The notes under the pieces: generated by a model
Databases searched by the model: none
The model's input: the letters and a program-made list of their open reading frames with translations, nothing else
Told to the model about the DNA's origin: nothing
Part shown: one piece after another, positions 1 through 7,795 of the stretch
How positions within the stretch are numbered: the first letter of the stretch is position 1
Layout: the number at the start of each line of letters is the position of its first letter
Position numbers and translations under genes: made by a program
Source of the DNA: Euperipatoides rowelli
Lineage: Eukaryota > Onychophora > Udeonychophora > Euonychophora > Peripatopsidae
Assembly: GCA_003024985.2 (NCBI GenBank)
Contig: PXIH01S0046025.1
Reading direction: 5' to 3' (one strand)
Length of the DNA: 11,852 nt

Positions 1-30
1 TATGGTTATTTTTCAAAGGAGTTTAATGGC

Positions 31-432
31 ATGAAAAGCATAGATTTTAAAAAAAGTATTTTAAGTCAATTACCCTTAACTTTTTGTAATCCAAGAAAAA
101 GAATTCATTATTCATACATCAACATGGAAAAGCTAAAAAAATTGTGTTCTTATTTTGTGTATTTAGATGAAAAACACAAAGAATTTGTGTTAATTTTAAT
201 TAAAAAAACATTAAAAAATGTATATCAAACCAACAATACAGTCTTAAAAAGAACTTGCAAGGTTTTCAAAGATTACAAGTTTGCAATATTTTACCTTGCA
301 TTTGAAAGACTAAGAACTACAACCTTCTTAAATACTGTAACTACAAATGATATTTGCTTACTTTTACTAAAAAGGGCACAGCTAATAGCAAGCAAAGAGT
401 TGCTAAATTCAAATTTCAATAAATTTCAATAA
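31..432 (+). CDS. Hypothetical protein, 3' end disrupted by a tandem duplication
   Basis: I do not recognise this 133-residue, lysine-rich protein. It has no signal peptide or transmembrane segment and looks mainly helical, so it is probably cytoplasmic. The start ATG follows AAAGGAG (15-21) with 9 nt spacing and overlaps a TGA (32-34) in another frame, which could end an upstream gene by an ATGA overlap. The reading frame is also open back to base 1, so a start upstream of the window cannot be excluded. The last codons encode NFNKFQ and then stop inside a perfect 10-bp tandem duplication (411-430). Without one copy the frame would run on to a stop at 518-520, adding about 29 lysine- and glutamate-rich residues. 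This copy is therefore probably a truncated version of a protein near 150 residues. It may still be translated, since only the C-terminus is lost. Confidence 0.6.
   Translation: MKSIDFKKSILSQLPLTFCNPRKRIHYSYINMEKLKKLCSYFVYLDEKHKEFVLILIKKTLKNVYQTNNTVLKRTCKVFKDYKFAIFYLAFERLRTTTFLNTVTTNDICLLLLKRAQLIASKELLNSNFNKFQ
411..430 (+). repeat. Perfect 10-bp tandem duplication causing a frameshift
   Basis: AAATTTCAAT occurs twice, head to tail, at 411-420 and 421-430, followed by a partial third match (AAATT at 431-435). Ten bases are not a multiple of three, so the duplication shifts the frame and creates the TAA at 430-432. Replication slippage on the short A/T-rich unit is the simple explanation. Confidence 0.85.
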
Positions 433-520
433 ATTACTAGAAGAACTAAAAGTAAATAAAGAAAATTATGAAAAGGGAATAGAAAAATTTAAAGAACTTT
501 GTCTTTTACTAAAAAAATAA
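431..520 (+). pseudogene. Displaced C-terminal tail of the hypothetical gene
   Basis: Read from 431, this segment is open for 29 codons and stops at TAA 518-520. The residues are typical of an amphipathic helix: an LLEELK-like start, several Glu/Lys pairs and a leucine-rich end. It lies in the frame that the upstream gene would have if one 10-bp copy were absent. It has no start codon or ribosome binding site of its own at its beginning. I read it as the stranded 3' end of the gene at 31-432. An open run of this length could also occur by chance. Confidence 0.5.
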
Positions 521-593
521 AATGAACTTAAATTAATCAAATTAACTAAAAATTCTTCTTAAATTAAGAATAAACAGGATACTTTAATAAATC

Positions 594-1562
594 ATGTACA
601 TTTTAACTTTATTTTTAAATTTTATGTTTTTAATGACTACAAATGACAGTATAGGACTACAATACAACTCACCACAAAATATTCACAAACTCTTAGTAAA
701 GAAATGGAAAAAACTTTTTCCTTATTCAAAATATTTTATTCCAACAAAAAATAAAAGCAAAAGACCAAAAGGAACAAAAATTGATACTATCATCCTACAT
801 CACACAGCTAGCAATTCAGCAAACTCAATATATGAACTTTGGAATAATAAAGCCTCAAATCCTGTTTCTTCTCATTATTTAATATTTCCTGATGGAAGCG
901 TTATTCAGCTTGTAAGAGAAGAATACAAGGCTTGGCATGCTGGGCTTAGTAGATGGAAAGGAAAAGAAAATCTTAACAACAATTCTATTGGAATTGAAAT
1001 AGTTAACTTAGGATTGGAACCTTCAATTAAAAAAAAAAGACTAATTTTTCTAAAGGGTAGAAGTCCCTTCTTTAAGGAACAAATGTTTGCTGTTGAGGCT
1101 TTAATAAAAGACATCTTAAAACGAAGACCTAACATTACTCCAAACAACATTATTGGACACTCCGACATTGCTCCAAAGCGTAAGATTGATCCACAAGTAC
1201 AATTTGATTGGGAATACTTAGCAAGTAAAGAGTTAACCTTACCCTTGAAGCCTAAGAGAAAAAAACCTGCTAGAATTCTTTACAAACTTGGAGATAGAAA
1301 CCAAGCAATACTAGATTTTAAATATAAATTATTACTGCTAGGGTATGGATATCTGGACTTAACAAAAGACTTTAACGAAGATTTAATCCACATAGTTAAC
1401 GCTTTTAAAAGGCACTTTGCTCCTGAATCTTTACTTAAAGACAAAATTTCTCAAGATACTTGGGATACCTTAGCCCAAGCAAGACTTGACAGCTTAGTTA
1501 GCCAAGAAGAACTCTTGAGAGTTAAAAAATTAATGAAAAAATTTTTATTTAATTTTAAATAA
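594..1562 (+). CDS. N-acetylmuramoyl-L-alanine amidase, AmiD/AmpD type (Amidase_2)
   Basis: This is a 322-residue zinc amidase that would cleave the lactyl-Ala bond between N-acetylmuramic acid and the stem peptide. Expected zinc ligands are His69 (in IILHHTA), His189 (in GHSDIAP) and Asp199 (in KIDP). Glu135 (in GIEIVN) and Lys197 match the catalytic pair of AmiD, so the active site looks intact. Residues about 230-310, with an AFKRHFAPE segment at 270-278, resemble the C-terminal peptidoglycan-binding domain of AmiD. The N-terminus (about residues 3-14) is hydrophobic, followed by a basic stretch. There is no lipobox cysteine, unlike outer-membrane AmiD lipoproteins, so export is uncertain. 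An in-frame stop at 588-590 limits the start to this ATG or later. The nearest Shine-Dalgarno-like AGGA (576-579) is poorly spaced, so the start is moderately sure. It could serve wall recycling, remodelling or daughter-cell separation. Confidence 0.88.
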   Translation: MYILTLFLNFMFLMTTNDSIGLQYNSPQNIHKLLVKKWKKLFPYSKYFIPTKNKSKRPKGTKIDTIILHHTASNSANSIYELWNNKASNPVSSHYLIFPDGSVIQLVREEYKAWHAGLSRWKGKENLNNNSIGIEIVNLGLEPSIKKKRLIFLKGRSPFFKEQMFAVEALIKDILKRRPNITPNNIIGHSDIAPKRKIDPQVQFDWEYLASKELTLPLKPKRKKPARILYKLGDRNQAILDFKYKLLLLGYGYLDLTKDFNEDLIHIVNAFKRHFAPESLLKDKISQDTWDTLAQARLDSLVSQEELLRVKKLMKKFLFNFK

Positions 1563-1591
1563 AAAAAATAGGTTATTAAGTTCCTAAGTCG

Positions 1592-1633
1592 TTTAAAATT
1601 TGCAAATTCTGATTTATAATTAACTAATAGTTA
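1592..1633 (+). promoter_or_regulatory. Candidate promoter with operator-like palindrome for the chemoreceptor pair
   Basis: A -35-like TTTAAA (1592-1597), 17 bp and a consensus -10 TATAAT (1615-1620) precede the first receptor gene. Directly after the -10 is an inverted repeat, TAACTA-A-TAGTTA (1621-1633), which would cover the transcription start. The -10 is strong and the -35 weak, as expected if an activator or an alternative sigma factor takes part, but A/T-rich DNA makes chance matches common. Confidence 0.4.
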
Positions 1634-1658
1634 GTTATTAAGATAATATAAGGATTTT

Positions 1659-3713
1659 ATGAAATTAGGCTTAAGAGTAAAAATAACAAGCATTTTATTT
1701 GTAGTTTTGTGTATAACATTGTTGCTTTTCTTTTTGATAATTGACACAGTAGCAAGGTATTTTTTAAAAGATTATTATCATACAACCATAAAAGATTTAG
1801 GACAAGTTGCATCATATCTTGTAAAAGATATTTTTGAAGGCTTAGCAAATGATTTACAAGGAGGCAGTGTTGACATAGCTTCTGAGGTCCTTCCACATTA
1901 TGCTAGATATATAATGAAAAAGAATAATATTACAATTGCTAAAGATTTGTCTCATAATGAACTTGTTAAACTAAAATCTAATCCAGCAGAACATCTAAGT
2001 GCAGTTTATAAAAACACTAACTACCAAACTCTAGTTGCAGGTGTTTTGAATTATATAATGGAGAATTCCTATTTTAAAGAAATTGTTTTCCTGGATTTAC
2101 AAGGTCAGGTATTTGCTTCCACAAATGATAAATATTTTAACAAAATTAAACAAGCTGAGTTTAATAACACTTACGTAAGCAAGGTAAAAAACATAGAAGG
2201 TGGTCAGTTTGTTGTGCTTTCAGGATTGACAAATGATTTTGCTACAGATTTTGCTACTATTCATAGTCAAAGAGCAATAAAACAAACAATAGCAATAATA
2301 ACACCCGTTTATTCATTCATAGATGACATAAAATATGGTTATTTACTTGGACTTCTAACGCCTGATGTCATAGCAGAATATTTACAAGTTAGTGATAATA
2401 ATACAAATAAGCAAATTAGAATAAATTACATAAATTCCAATAACATTAAAATAATAGATAATCTCTACCCTAACAACGAAGCTAAAAAAGTAAGCCAAGA
2501 ATTAATTAACGTTGAGCATGAAACTATCTTAAACAATAAAAACACTACAGAAGACGGATCATTTTTGATTCCAGTTTTTTATTCTAAAAATGTCAGAACT
2601 AGTTCTAGTATTTTCATAGCACCCATAAAGTCAAAATTTTTACAAGATCTAGGAAAAATTTCAGTTATTACCTCATTTGATGCTATTGATTCTTCCATAA
2701 CTGATTTAAGAGTGTTTTTTATTACTAGCATAGTTATGCTAGTAATAATTTTAATCATAATTTGTGATTTGCTATTAAATAACTTAATAACAAAAAGAAT
2801 TAAAGTATTATTCTCTGTAACTAGCCATTTCTTAGCTGGTGATTTAGAATACGAACAAAAATTTGACAATAAACAAGATGAGATATCTCAACTAAGCAAT
2901 GAAATCATGAAAATGAAAGTACAACTTACAAATGCCATAATAAAAGTCATTCAAAGCATAAACTATGTCTTTGAATTAAGCACAAAACTATCTAGTTTTA
3001 GTGACAAGTTAAGCTCTAACACAAATGAACAAGCTATTACCCTAGACAACATCTCAGTAAGCATTAACAACATTTTTAAAAATGTCAACAAAAACTTAAA
3101 GAACATAACAGAAGTACAAACAATATCAGATCTTACAAATAACAATCTAAAAACAGGGGGCAAGGCTGTAGAAGGTTCTGTAGAAGCCATGGATAATATG
3201 GTAAGTAAATCCTTTGTAATAGAAGATATTGCTAAAAAGACTAATTTACTAGCTTTAAATGCAGCTGTTGAATCTGTAAGAGCTGGAAGAGAAGGAAAAG
3301 GTTTTGCTGTTGTTTCTGCTGAAATTAGAAAACTTGCTGATCTAAGTAAAACCTATGCACTGCACATTAGTAAGCTAGTTGAAAGAAGCTTAAAGGTAGC
3401 AAAACAAGCTGGAGTAATCTTTAAAGCAATAATACCTAATATTGTAAATACAACAGATTTAATTAAAGATATTGTAGTGGAAAGCAAAAAACAAAATGAA
3501 CAAATTGAACAATTTAAAATAGCTTTAGATCAAATACAAAATGTAATAAAAAACACAGCAGCAAGCAGTGATGGTCTTACAAAAATGTCAGAGTCACTTT
3601 TAGAAAAAGTAACTGATTTAAGAAAAGAAGTAGAATTTATTAAAATTAAGAATTTAGATAAAATAGAAGCTAAAGAACTAAGTGATGAAGCTCCTAAGAA
3701 GGACACAAGATGA
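1659..3713 (+). CDS. Methyl-accepting chemotaxis protein with Cache-like sensor domain
   Basis: This 684-residue receptor would sense a periplasmic ligand and control CheA through CheW. Membrane helices lie at about 8-31 and 351-375 and enclose a periplasmic domain of about 320 residues. That size suits a double Cache fold, and so do [10 protein letters not shown] (142-151) and the PVYSF...GYLLG region from 216. A HAMP-like segment (about 376-425) leads into the signalling hairpin, whose tip contains [10 protein letters not shown] (529-538), R541 and GKGFAVV (546-552). Near the C-terminus is NTAASS (from N632), usual in receptor signalling domains. The tip is altered: ESVR replaces the common EAAR, and Arg544 replaces the near-invariant Glu of the AGE motif. 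No C-terminal CheR-tethering pentapeptide is present. Start: AAGGA (1650-1654) is close to the ATG but acceptable. The gene overlaps the next receptor by 4 bp. The ligand is unknown. Confidence 0.93.
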   Translation: MKLGLRVKITSILFVVLCITLLLFFLIIDTVARYFLKDYYHTTIKDLGQVASYLVKDIFEGLANDLQGGSVDIASEVLPHYARYIMKKNNITIAKDLSHNELVKLKSNPAEHLSAVYKNTNYQTLVAGVLNYIMENSYFKEIVFLDLQGQVFASTNDKYFNKIKQAEFNNTYVSKVKNIEGGQFVVLSGLTNDFATDFATIHSQRAIKQTIAIITPVYSFIDDIKYGYLLGLLTPDVIAEYLQVSDNNTNKQIRINYINSNNIKIIDNLYPNNEAKKVSQELINVEHETILNNKNTTEDGSFLIPVFYSKNVRTSSSIFIAPIKSKFLQDLGKISVITSFDAIDSSITDLRVFFITSIVMLVIILIIICDLLLNNLITKRIKVLFSVTSHFLAGDLEYEQKFDNKQDEISQLSNEIMKMKVQLTNAIIKVIQSINYVFELSTKLSSFSDKLSSNTNEQAITLDNISVSINNIFKNVNKNLKNITEVQTISDLTNNNLKTGGKAVEGSVEAMDNMVSKSFVIEDIAKKTNLLALNAAVESVRAGREGKGFAVVSAEIRKLADLSKTYALHISKLVERSLKVAKQAGVIFKAIIPNIVNTTDLIKDIVVESKKQNEQIEQFKIALDQIQNVIKNTAASSDGLTKMSESLLEKVTDLRKEVEFIKIKNLDKIEAKELSDEAPKKDTR
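2719..2748. repeat. 30-bp palindrome with 14-bp perfect arms inside a receptor gene
   Basis: The arms at 2719-2732 and 2735-2748 are perfect reverse complements separated only by GT (2733-2734), with TAGCATA and TATGCTA flanking the centre. The element lies wholly inside the codons of the second transmembrane helix of the first chemoreceptor. It could form a strong hairpin in mRNA or a small cruciform in DNA, or be a site for a dimeric protein. Its role is unknown. Confidence 0.9.
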
Positions 3714-5584
3714 AATTAAGATCTAAATTTCTAATTATCTTTTTATCTACTACAATTTTTTGTTTAGTTTCACTATTTATTACACTAGAAATGAGATTAT
3801 ATAAGAATTTGTATTTAACTCAAAAAGCCCTAGCTAACAATACAATGCAAATAGCTACCATGGCTTACAAAGAATACATGAAGAGCATAGAACAAGGTTC
3901 TAAAATTTTTGCACATTACTACTTGTCCAATACATATTCTACTAACTATTTAAATTCCAGCACAGAAGTTAGGCAAGAACAGGCAAAAGAACAAAATGAT
4001 ATTTTAAGAGGTCGTGCAGAAGAGATTTTTACAGACAAAGATGGTAAAATCATTTTCTCAACCATTAATACAAACAATGAAGACTACCAGCAAGATATTT
4101 CTAATAGAGAATATTTTAAACATACAAAGGCGAAAAAAGCTTTATATACCTCAAATATTTTAAAAACAAGTATAGGCAGTATTGAGGAAAAAATAACTTT
4201 AAAAAACAGTAAAATAGCTAAAAATCTTTATTTTGTTATTGGAGTTCCATTAATTTACTCAGAAGACTATTCACAAGAAGTTGATGCTTACATGTTTGTC
4301 TTTTATACAATTGATGATATGTATAATAATTTTTCAAAAATAACTTTTGGAGTACTAAAAACAGGTAGGATTTTAATAGCTGATCAAGAGGGTATAATAA
4401 TAGCTCACAATGTTTTTAAACCTGGGGAGCAAATGTCCCAAATTTTTCCAGAAGGATTTGCTGAAATGAAAAAAAGAATGGAAAAAGAAAAAAGCTATGA
4501 ACTTACAATGATTAGTCCAAGAACTAGTCAAAAAATATTAGGGACTGTGAGTTTTGTTACTAGTGATGCTGGAGGGGCAAAAATAATTGTAGCTTCAATT
4601 ATAACTGAAAAAGATACAAATTATATTACTACAGTTGGAGTTTATCTTTTATCATCTGGATTTCTTCTAATCCTAGTAATAATAACAATTTTCATTGTAC
4701 TAATTACACAAAAAATAATACATAAAGTACAAGCAACTCTACAATACTCAGAAGAACTTGCAAAAGGAAATTTCAAACTTAGCAGAAGCTTAAAAGGAAA
4801 TGATGAAATAACTGCGTTATTTAATAGCCTAATAGGCATTAAAGACAAGTTTTCTATCCTTATTAAAAATGTATTGGACAGTACAAGTTATATTCATAAC
4901 AATGGTACACAAATTGTGAGTTCAAGTCAAAGTTTAAGCACAGGAACTACTCAACAAGCCTCAACTCTAGAAGAGATGACTGCTAATATTGAACAAATTA
5001 CAAACAGTATGATAGAAAACAAAGACAATTGCATTAGTACAAAAGAAATAATAGTAGTATCCAATGATGAGGCTAAACATGGTAAGAAAGCTGTAGAAGA
5101 AACTATTGATGCAATGGAAGTGATTACATCAAAAATTAATGTTATTGGTGAAATTACAAAACAAATCAATTTACTAGCATTAAATGCCTCAATTGAAGCA
5201 GCTAGAGTAAGTAACATTGGTGATGGTTTTAAAGTTGTATCTGAGGAAGTAACTGAATTAGCAGATCAGAGTAAAAAACTATCAAAAGAAATTATGGATA
5301 TGAAAAATGAAAGCTTATTAGTCGCACAAGAAGCAGGAAATAATTTTGAGCTTATTATTCCTAGAATGTTAGAAACAACTAAATTGATACAAGCAATAAC
5401 AGAAGCTAACATAGATACCATTATACAAATAAGTAGATCCAAAAATGAAATAAATCAAATTAGTGAATTAGTTCAAAACACAGCAGCAAGCAGTGAATTA
5501 CTTTTGAGCATGTCAGAAAATATGATTAAAAGCATAGAATCTTTACAAAAAGAATTAAAGTTTTTTAAACTAGAGACTAAGTAA
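3710..5584 (+). CDS. Methyl-accepting chemotaxis protein with dCache_1 sensor domain
   Basis: A 624-residue receptor with membrane helices at about 7-27 and 307-333. The periplasmic domain is a clear double Cache: [10 protein letters not shown] (from D109), [10 protein letters not shown] (129-138) and a second subdomain with [11 protein letters not shown]...AHN (218-234). Such domains bind small ligands, often amino or organic acids, but the ligand here cannot be read from sequence. HAMP (about 334-385) precedes the signalling hairpin with [13 protein letters not shown] (487-499) and NTAASS (590-595). After Arg499 the canonical AGExGKGFAVV is replaced by [11 protein letters not shown], a marked change in the part that meets CheA and CheW. 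The distance from tip Arg to NTAASS is 91 residues in both receptors, so their cytoplasmic rods should be equally long. The ATG overlaps the upstream stop (ATGA), with AAGGA at 3699-3703. This implies translational coupling and similar expression. Confidence 0.94.
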   Translation: MKLRSKFLIIFLSTTIFCLVSLFITLEMRLYKNLYLTQKALANNTMQIATMAYKEYMKSIEQGSKIFAHYYLSNTYSTNYLNSSTEVRQEQAKEQNDILRGRAEEIFTDKDGKIIFSTINTNNEDYQQDISNREYFKHTKAKKALYTSNILKTSIGSIEEKITLKNSKIAKNLYFVIGVPLIYSEDYSQEVDAYMFVFYTIDDMYNNFSKITFGVLKTGRILIADQEGIIIAHNVFKPGEQMSQIFPEGFAEMKKRMEKEKSYELTMISPRTSQKILGTVSFVTSDAGGAKIIVASIITEKDTNYITTVGVYLLSSGFLLILVIITIFIVLITQKIIHKVQATLQYSEELAKGNFKLSRSLKGNDEITALFNSLIGIKDKFSILIKNVLDSTSYIHNNGTQIVSSSQSLSTGTTQQASTLEEMTANIEQITNSMIENKDNCISTKEIIVVSNDEAKHGKKAVEETIDAMEVITSKINVIGEITKQINLLALNASIEAARVSNIGDGFKVVSEEVTELADQSKKLSKEIMDMKNESLLVAQEAGNNFELIIPRMLETTKLIQAITEANIDTIIQISRSKNEINQISELVQNTAASSELLLSMSENMIKSIESLQKELKFFKLETK

Positions 5585-5612
5585 AAAATTAATTGTTTTA
5601 AAACTATTTTTT
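5583..5612. terminator. Possible bidirectional A/T-only terminator between converging genes
   Basis: The receptor gene and the CAP gene converge with stops only 19 bp apart. AAAAAAT (5583-5589) can pair with ATTTTTT (5606-5612), giving a T-run at the 3' side on both strands. A GTTTTAAAAC palindrome sits between them. The stem has no G-C pairs and overlaps both stop codons, so the evidence is positional more than structural. Confidence 0.25.
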
Positions 5613-6134
5613 CTTAGCAATTCCAAAAAGCATAATATAATAAGGCACGTTTGTGATGGACTTAACAACAAAACCACCCATTGAAGAGTAACCAGATTGC
5701 TCAATTGCAAACTTGTGTGGCTTACTTTTTAACCATCCATCATAAATAGTAGTATAATAATTATTCCTTTGATAGGATAGTATTTCATAAACATTCATAA
5801 AATCCTTTGTAAAAAGATCTACTCTGTCCATAACACCTGTTTCATATAAATAATGAGTGAGCTCACCCTTAGCTGCTAGTCTTCTAGCATAAAACTTCGC
5901 TGCTTTGTGCAAGTCTTCATTTACCTCAAGAGGCTTTAAGCCTATTGAGCTTCTGTACTCGTTAATTTCAAGATACATAAGCTTAGTTTGCAAAATATCA
6001 TCCTTAACTGAACTAACATCCATTGTATCTAGCTTTATTAACTTGCTTTTCATTGATTTTTCTTGTACGGCACAAGAAAAAAATAACAAAATTAAACCCA
6101 ATATTGCTATTTTTTTTAAAAAATATTTATTCAT
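5604..6134 (-). CDS. CAP/SCP-domain lipoprotein
   Basis: A 176-residue secreted lipoprotein. MNKYFLKK is followed by a hydrophobic run and a spirochaete-type lipobox LFFSC, with Cys21 as the expected lipidation site. The mature part shows a CAP (SCP/PR-1/YkwD) fold signature: INEYRSSIGLKPLEVNEDLHKAA (57-79, with N58 and R61), His94 (LTHYL), Glu117 (YEILS) and W134-x-x-SKPH with His140. His94, Glu117 and His140 are likely members of the CAP cavity. The family resembles the outer-surface CAP protein BB0689 of B. burgdorferi, as I recall it; the activity of these bacterial CAP proteins is unsettled. The start is supported by GGAG (plus-strand 6143-6146) 8 nt upstream. It lies 38 bp after the DUF226 gene and is the last gene of the nrd cluster, so it may be read from the nrdI promoter. 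Confidence 0.85.
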   Translation of the reverse strand: MNKYFLKKIAILGLILLFFSCAVQEKSMKSKLIKLDTMDVSSVKDDILQTKLMYLEINEYRSSIGLKPLEVNEDLHKAAKFYARRLAAKGELTHYLYETGVMDRVDLFTKDFMNVYEILSYQRNNYYTTIYDGWLKSKPHKFAIEQSGYSSMGGFVVKSITNVPYYIMLFGIAKKK

Positions 6135-6172
6135 TTAAGTAACTCCAATTAAAATTTACTAAACTCAAGTTA

Positions 6173-6766
6173 TTATTTTTGCTTTGAAATTTGAGTTCTT
6201 TTGATTTTTTTTTGCTGTTCTTGTTCTAACCAAGTAAGAAAATTTTTCCGCTTAGTAAACTGTAAATCATAAAATTCATAAACTTGCTTTTCAAATTCAA
6301 CTAATAAATTTTTAATATTGTGATAAAGTTCTGTTTCTAATCCACCTAAGGCAAATAAAAGATTCATATTAAATAAATAAATAAAAATATCCCCTTTGCT
6401 AAATTGCACCCTAATATAATAAAGTTTTGAAATAACGCTCTTCTTTCCTGCATTGTTTTGCACAAAACAAGTAGACATTGTAGGCTTAATGTAACCATAA
6501 GCTAGTCCAAGAAATTTATCACTTGCTTTTTTGTAAAAATTAATATACGGCTTGTCATATCCACAAGTTCTTACGAAGAAAATTATAAATTTATTTTGAC
6601 TATTTGAATTAACACCAAACTTAAAAATATTTTTAAATACTTTTGTATGATATACTTTCCTATTTTTTAATTCTTCAACTCTACTAAAAACAGGATTTTC
6701 TTTCATTAACCCTGCTTTTTTAAGTTCTTCTTTTTTCTTTCTTAACTTCCTTAACAATTCACTCAT
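6173..6766 (-). CDS. DUF226 (PF50-type) Borrelia plasmid-maintenance protein
   Basis: A 197-residue, lysine-rich cytoplasmic protein of the Borrelia DUF226 family (paralogous family 50), one of the genes found beside ParA-like PF32, PF49 and PF57/62 in plasmid partition and replication loci. Family-like segments are VYHTKVFKNIFKFGVN (38-53), DKFLGLAYGYIKP (83-95), SKLYYIRVQFSKGDIFIYL (113-131) and FEKQVYEFY (158-166). Length is near the usual 180-190 residues and there is no internal break. The N-terminus is a charged helix. The ribosome site is weak, only AGAGAAAA upstream of the ATG, so translation may depend on coupling to nrdF, which ends 25 bp before. No PF32, PF49 or PF57/62 gene adjoins it here, so it appears to be an orphan copy inside the nrd cluster. 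The biochemical role of DUF226 is not established. Confidence 0.88.
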   Translation of the reverse strand: MSELLRKLRKKKEELKKAGLMKENPVFSRVEELKNRKVYHTKVFKNIFKFGVNSNSQNKFIIFFVRTCGYDKPYINFYKKASDKFLGLAYGYIKPTMSTCFVQNNAGKKSVISKLYYIRVQFSKGDIFIYLFNMNLLFALGGLETELYHNIKNLLVEFEKQVYEFYDLQFTKRKNFLTWLEQEQQKKIKRTQISKQK

Positions 6767-6791
6767 GACAATTTTCTCTAATCAATTTTAT

Positions 6792-7757
6792 TTAATCAAA
6801 ATCACTGTCTATTAATGTCTCAATCTTAATAGGCTTAATGTAACCATTACCTTTGGTAGAAAAAAAATCATGATTCTTAGTTTGAGTATTTAATCCATTT
6901 AGTACCAAGGAATTAATTTTAGAATCTGCAATATTGAAAATAGGATCTAGTCCTAAATTCATTAAAGCTTTATCTGCGTTATAACAAACAAAATCTTTAA
7001 CTGTTTTTTCCAATCCAACTGTTTTATATAAAGACTTAGTATAAGGCTCTTCTAATGAATGTAATTGTTCTAAAATTCTCATGACTTCTATTTGCGACTT
7101 TTGCTGCACTTTAAAAGTTAATTTCTTAAACTCCTCTTGGGCTAACAAACCAACAAAAACCCCATGAATAGCTTCATCTCGTATAATAAGGTTAATTATT
7201 TCACCACTGTTGACCAATTTGCCTTGACCAGAAAAATAAAGTGGATAAAAAAAACCAGAATAAAATAAAAAAGTTTCAAGAAATACAGAAGTACACATGG
7301 CAAGATAAAGACTTTTAGTATCTTTAATACTGTTGTACCTAGCAAGAATTACTTCCAGTTTTTTTTGCAACAAAGCATTTTCTCTTACCCAAGTAAAAAT
7401 GTTGTCAATCTCTTCCATAGTTGAGAGTGTGGAAAAAATACTACTGTAACTCTTAGCATGCATATGCTCCATCATGCCCATGAAACCTAAAATAGTTTTA
7501 TATTCAAGATTAGAAATAGCAAGAGAAACTCTAGGCATACCAACAGAACCTTGTTCAGTATCTAGTAACGTAAGTCCACCTAGTACACGTTCATAAACAA
7601 ATTTTTCTTCCTTAGCTAGACCTTGCCAAGCCAATTTGTCATCGCTTAAAGGTATCTCTTCATCCACCCAAAACTGCCTAACATTTTGATCCCAAAATAA
7701 CTTAGTAAATTTACTATCCACTAACCTATTCCAATTAATAGCTTCTCTTGGATTCAT
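6792..7757 (-). CDS. nrdF: Ribonucleotide reductase class Ib, small (radical) subunit
   Basis: A 321-residue R2F subunit that houses the dimetal-tyrosyl radical used by NrdE to reduce ribonucleoside diphosphates. All six expected metal ligands are present: Asp66, Glu97, His100, Glu161 (in LETFLFYSGF), Glu195 and His198 (in IIRDEAIHG). The radical tyrosine is Tyr104 in HAKSYSSIF. It is therefore a canonical class Ib protein, not a variant with replaced ligands. Length fits the family (about 320). GGAG (plus-strand 7763-7766) precedes the ATG by 5 nt. It lies 38 bp downstream of nrdE and is followed 25 bp later by the DUF226 gene. With NrdI encoded in the same operon, a manganese cofactor is likely, though the metal cannot be read from sequence. 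Confidence 0.97.
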   Translation of the reverse strand: MNPREAINWNRLVDSKFTKLFWDQNVRQFWVDEEIPLSDDKLAWQGLAKEEKFVYERVLGGLTLLDTEQGSVGMPRVSLAISNLEYKTILGFMGMMEHMHAKSYSSIFSTLSTMEEIDNIFTWVRENALLQKKLEVILARYNSIKDTKSLYLAMCTSVFLETFLFYSGFFYPLYFSGQGKLVNSGEIINLIIRDEAIHGVFVGLLAQEEFKKLTFKVQQKSQIEVMRILEQLHSLEEPYTKSLYKTVGLEKTVKDFVCYNADKALMNLGLDPIFNIADSKINSLVLNGLNTQTKNHDFFSTKGNGYIKPIKIETLIDSDFD

Positions 7758-7795
7758 CTTAACTCCAATAACTTTAATTATCCTAAATACTTAGT

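Noticed and set aside
556-570. TTCTTAA-A-TTAAGAA palindrome upstream of the amidase gene
   Set aside because: It is short, has almost no loop and no clear promoter around it. It is not enough for an operator or terminator call.
905-1168. Minus-strand open frame inside the amidase gene
   Set aside because: It is a shadow of the amidase, whose catalytic residues are all conserved in the plus frame. It has no ribosome site or recognisable domain.
1542-1565. 11-bp A/T-only inverted repeat over the amidase stop codon (arms 1542-1552 and 1555-1565)
   Set aside because: It has no G-C pairs and no T-run after it on the coding strand, so it is not a convincing terminator. In such A/T-rich DNA it may be chance.
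1657-1896. Minus-strand open frame over the start of the first chemoreceptor
   Set aside because: It is antisense to a well-supported receptor gene. The leucine-rich composition comes from A/T-rich reverse codons.
2719-2748. Palindrome considered as a replicated hairpin telomere (ResT site)
   Set aside because: It lies in the middle of an intact coding sequence and lacks a TAGTATA-type box. Telomere junctions should be longer and at replicon ends.
6371-6386. AAAT-type short tandem run inside the DUF226 gene
   Set aside because: It does not disturb the frame and is ordinary low-complexity A/T sequence coding for part of a hydrophobic strand.
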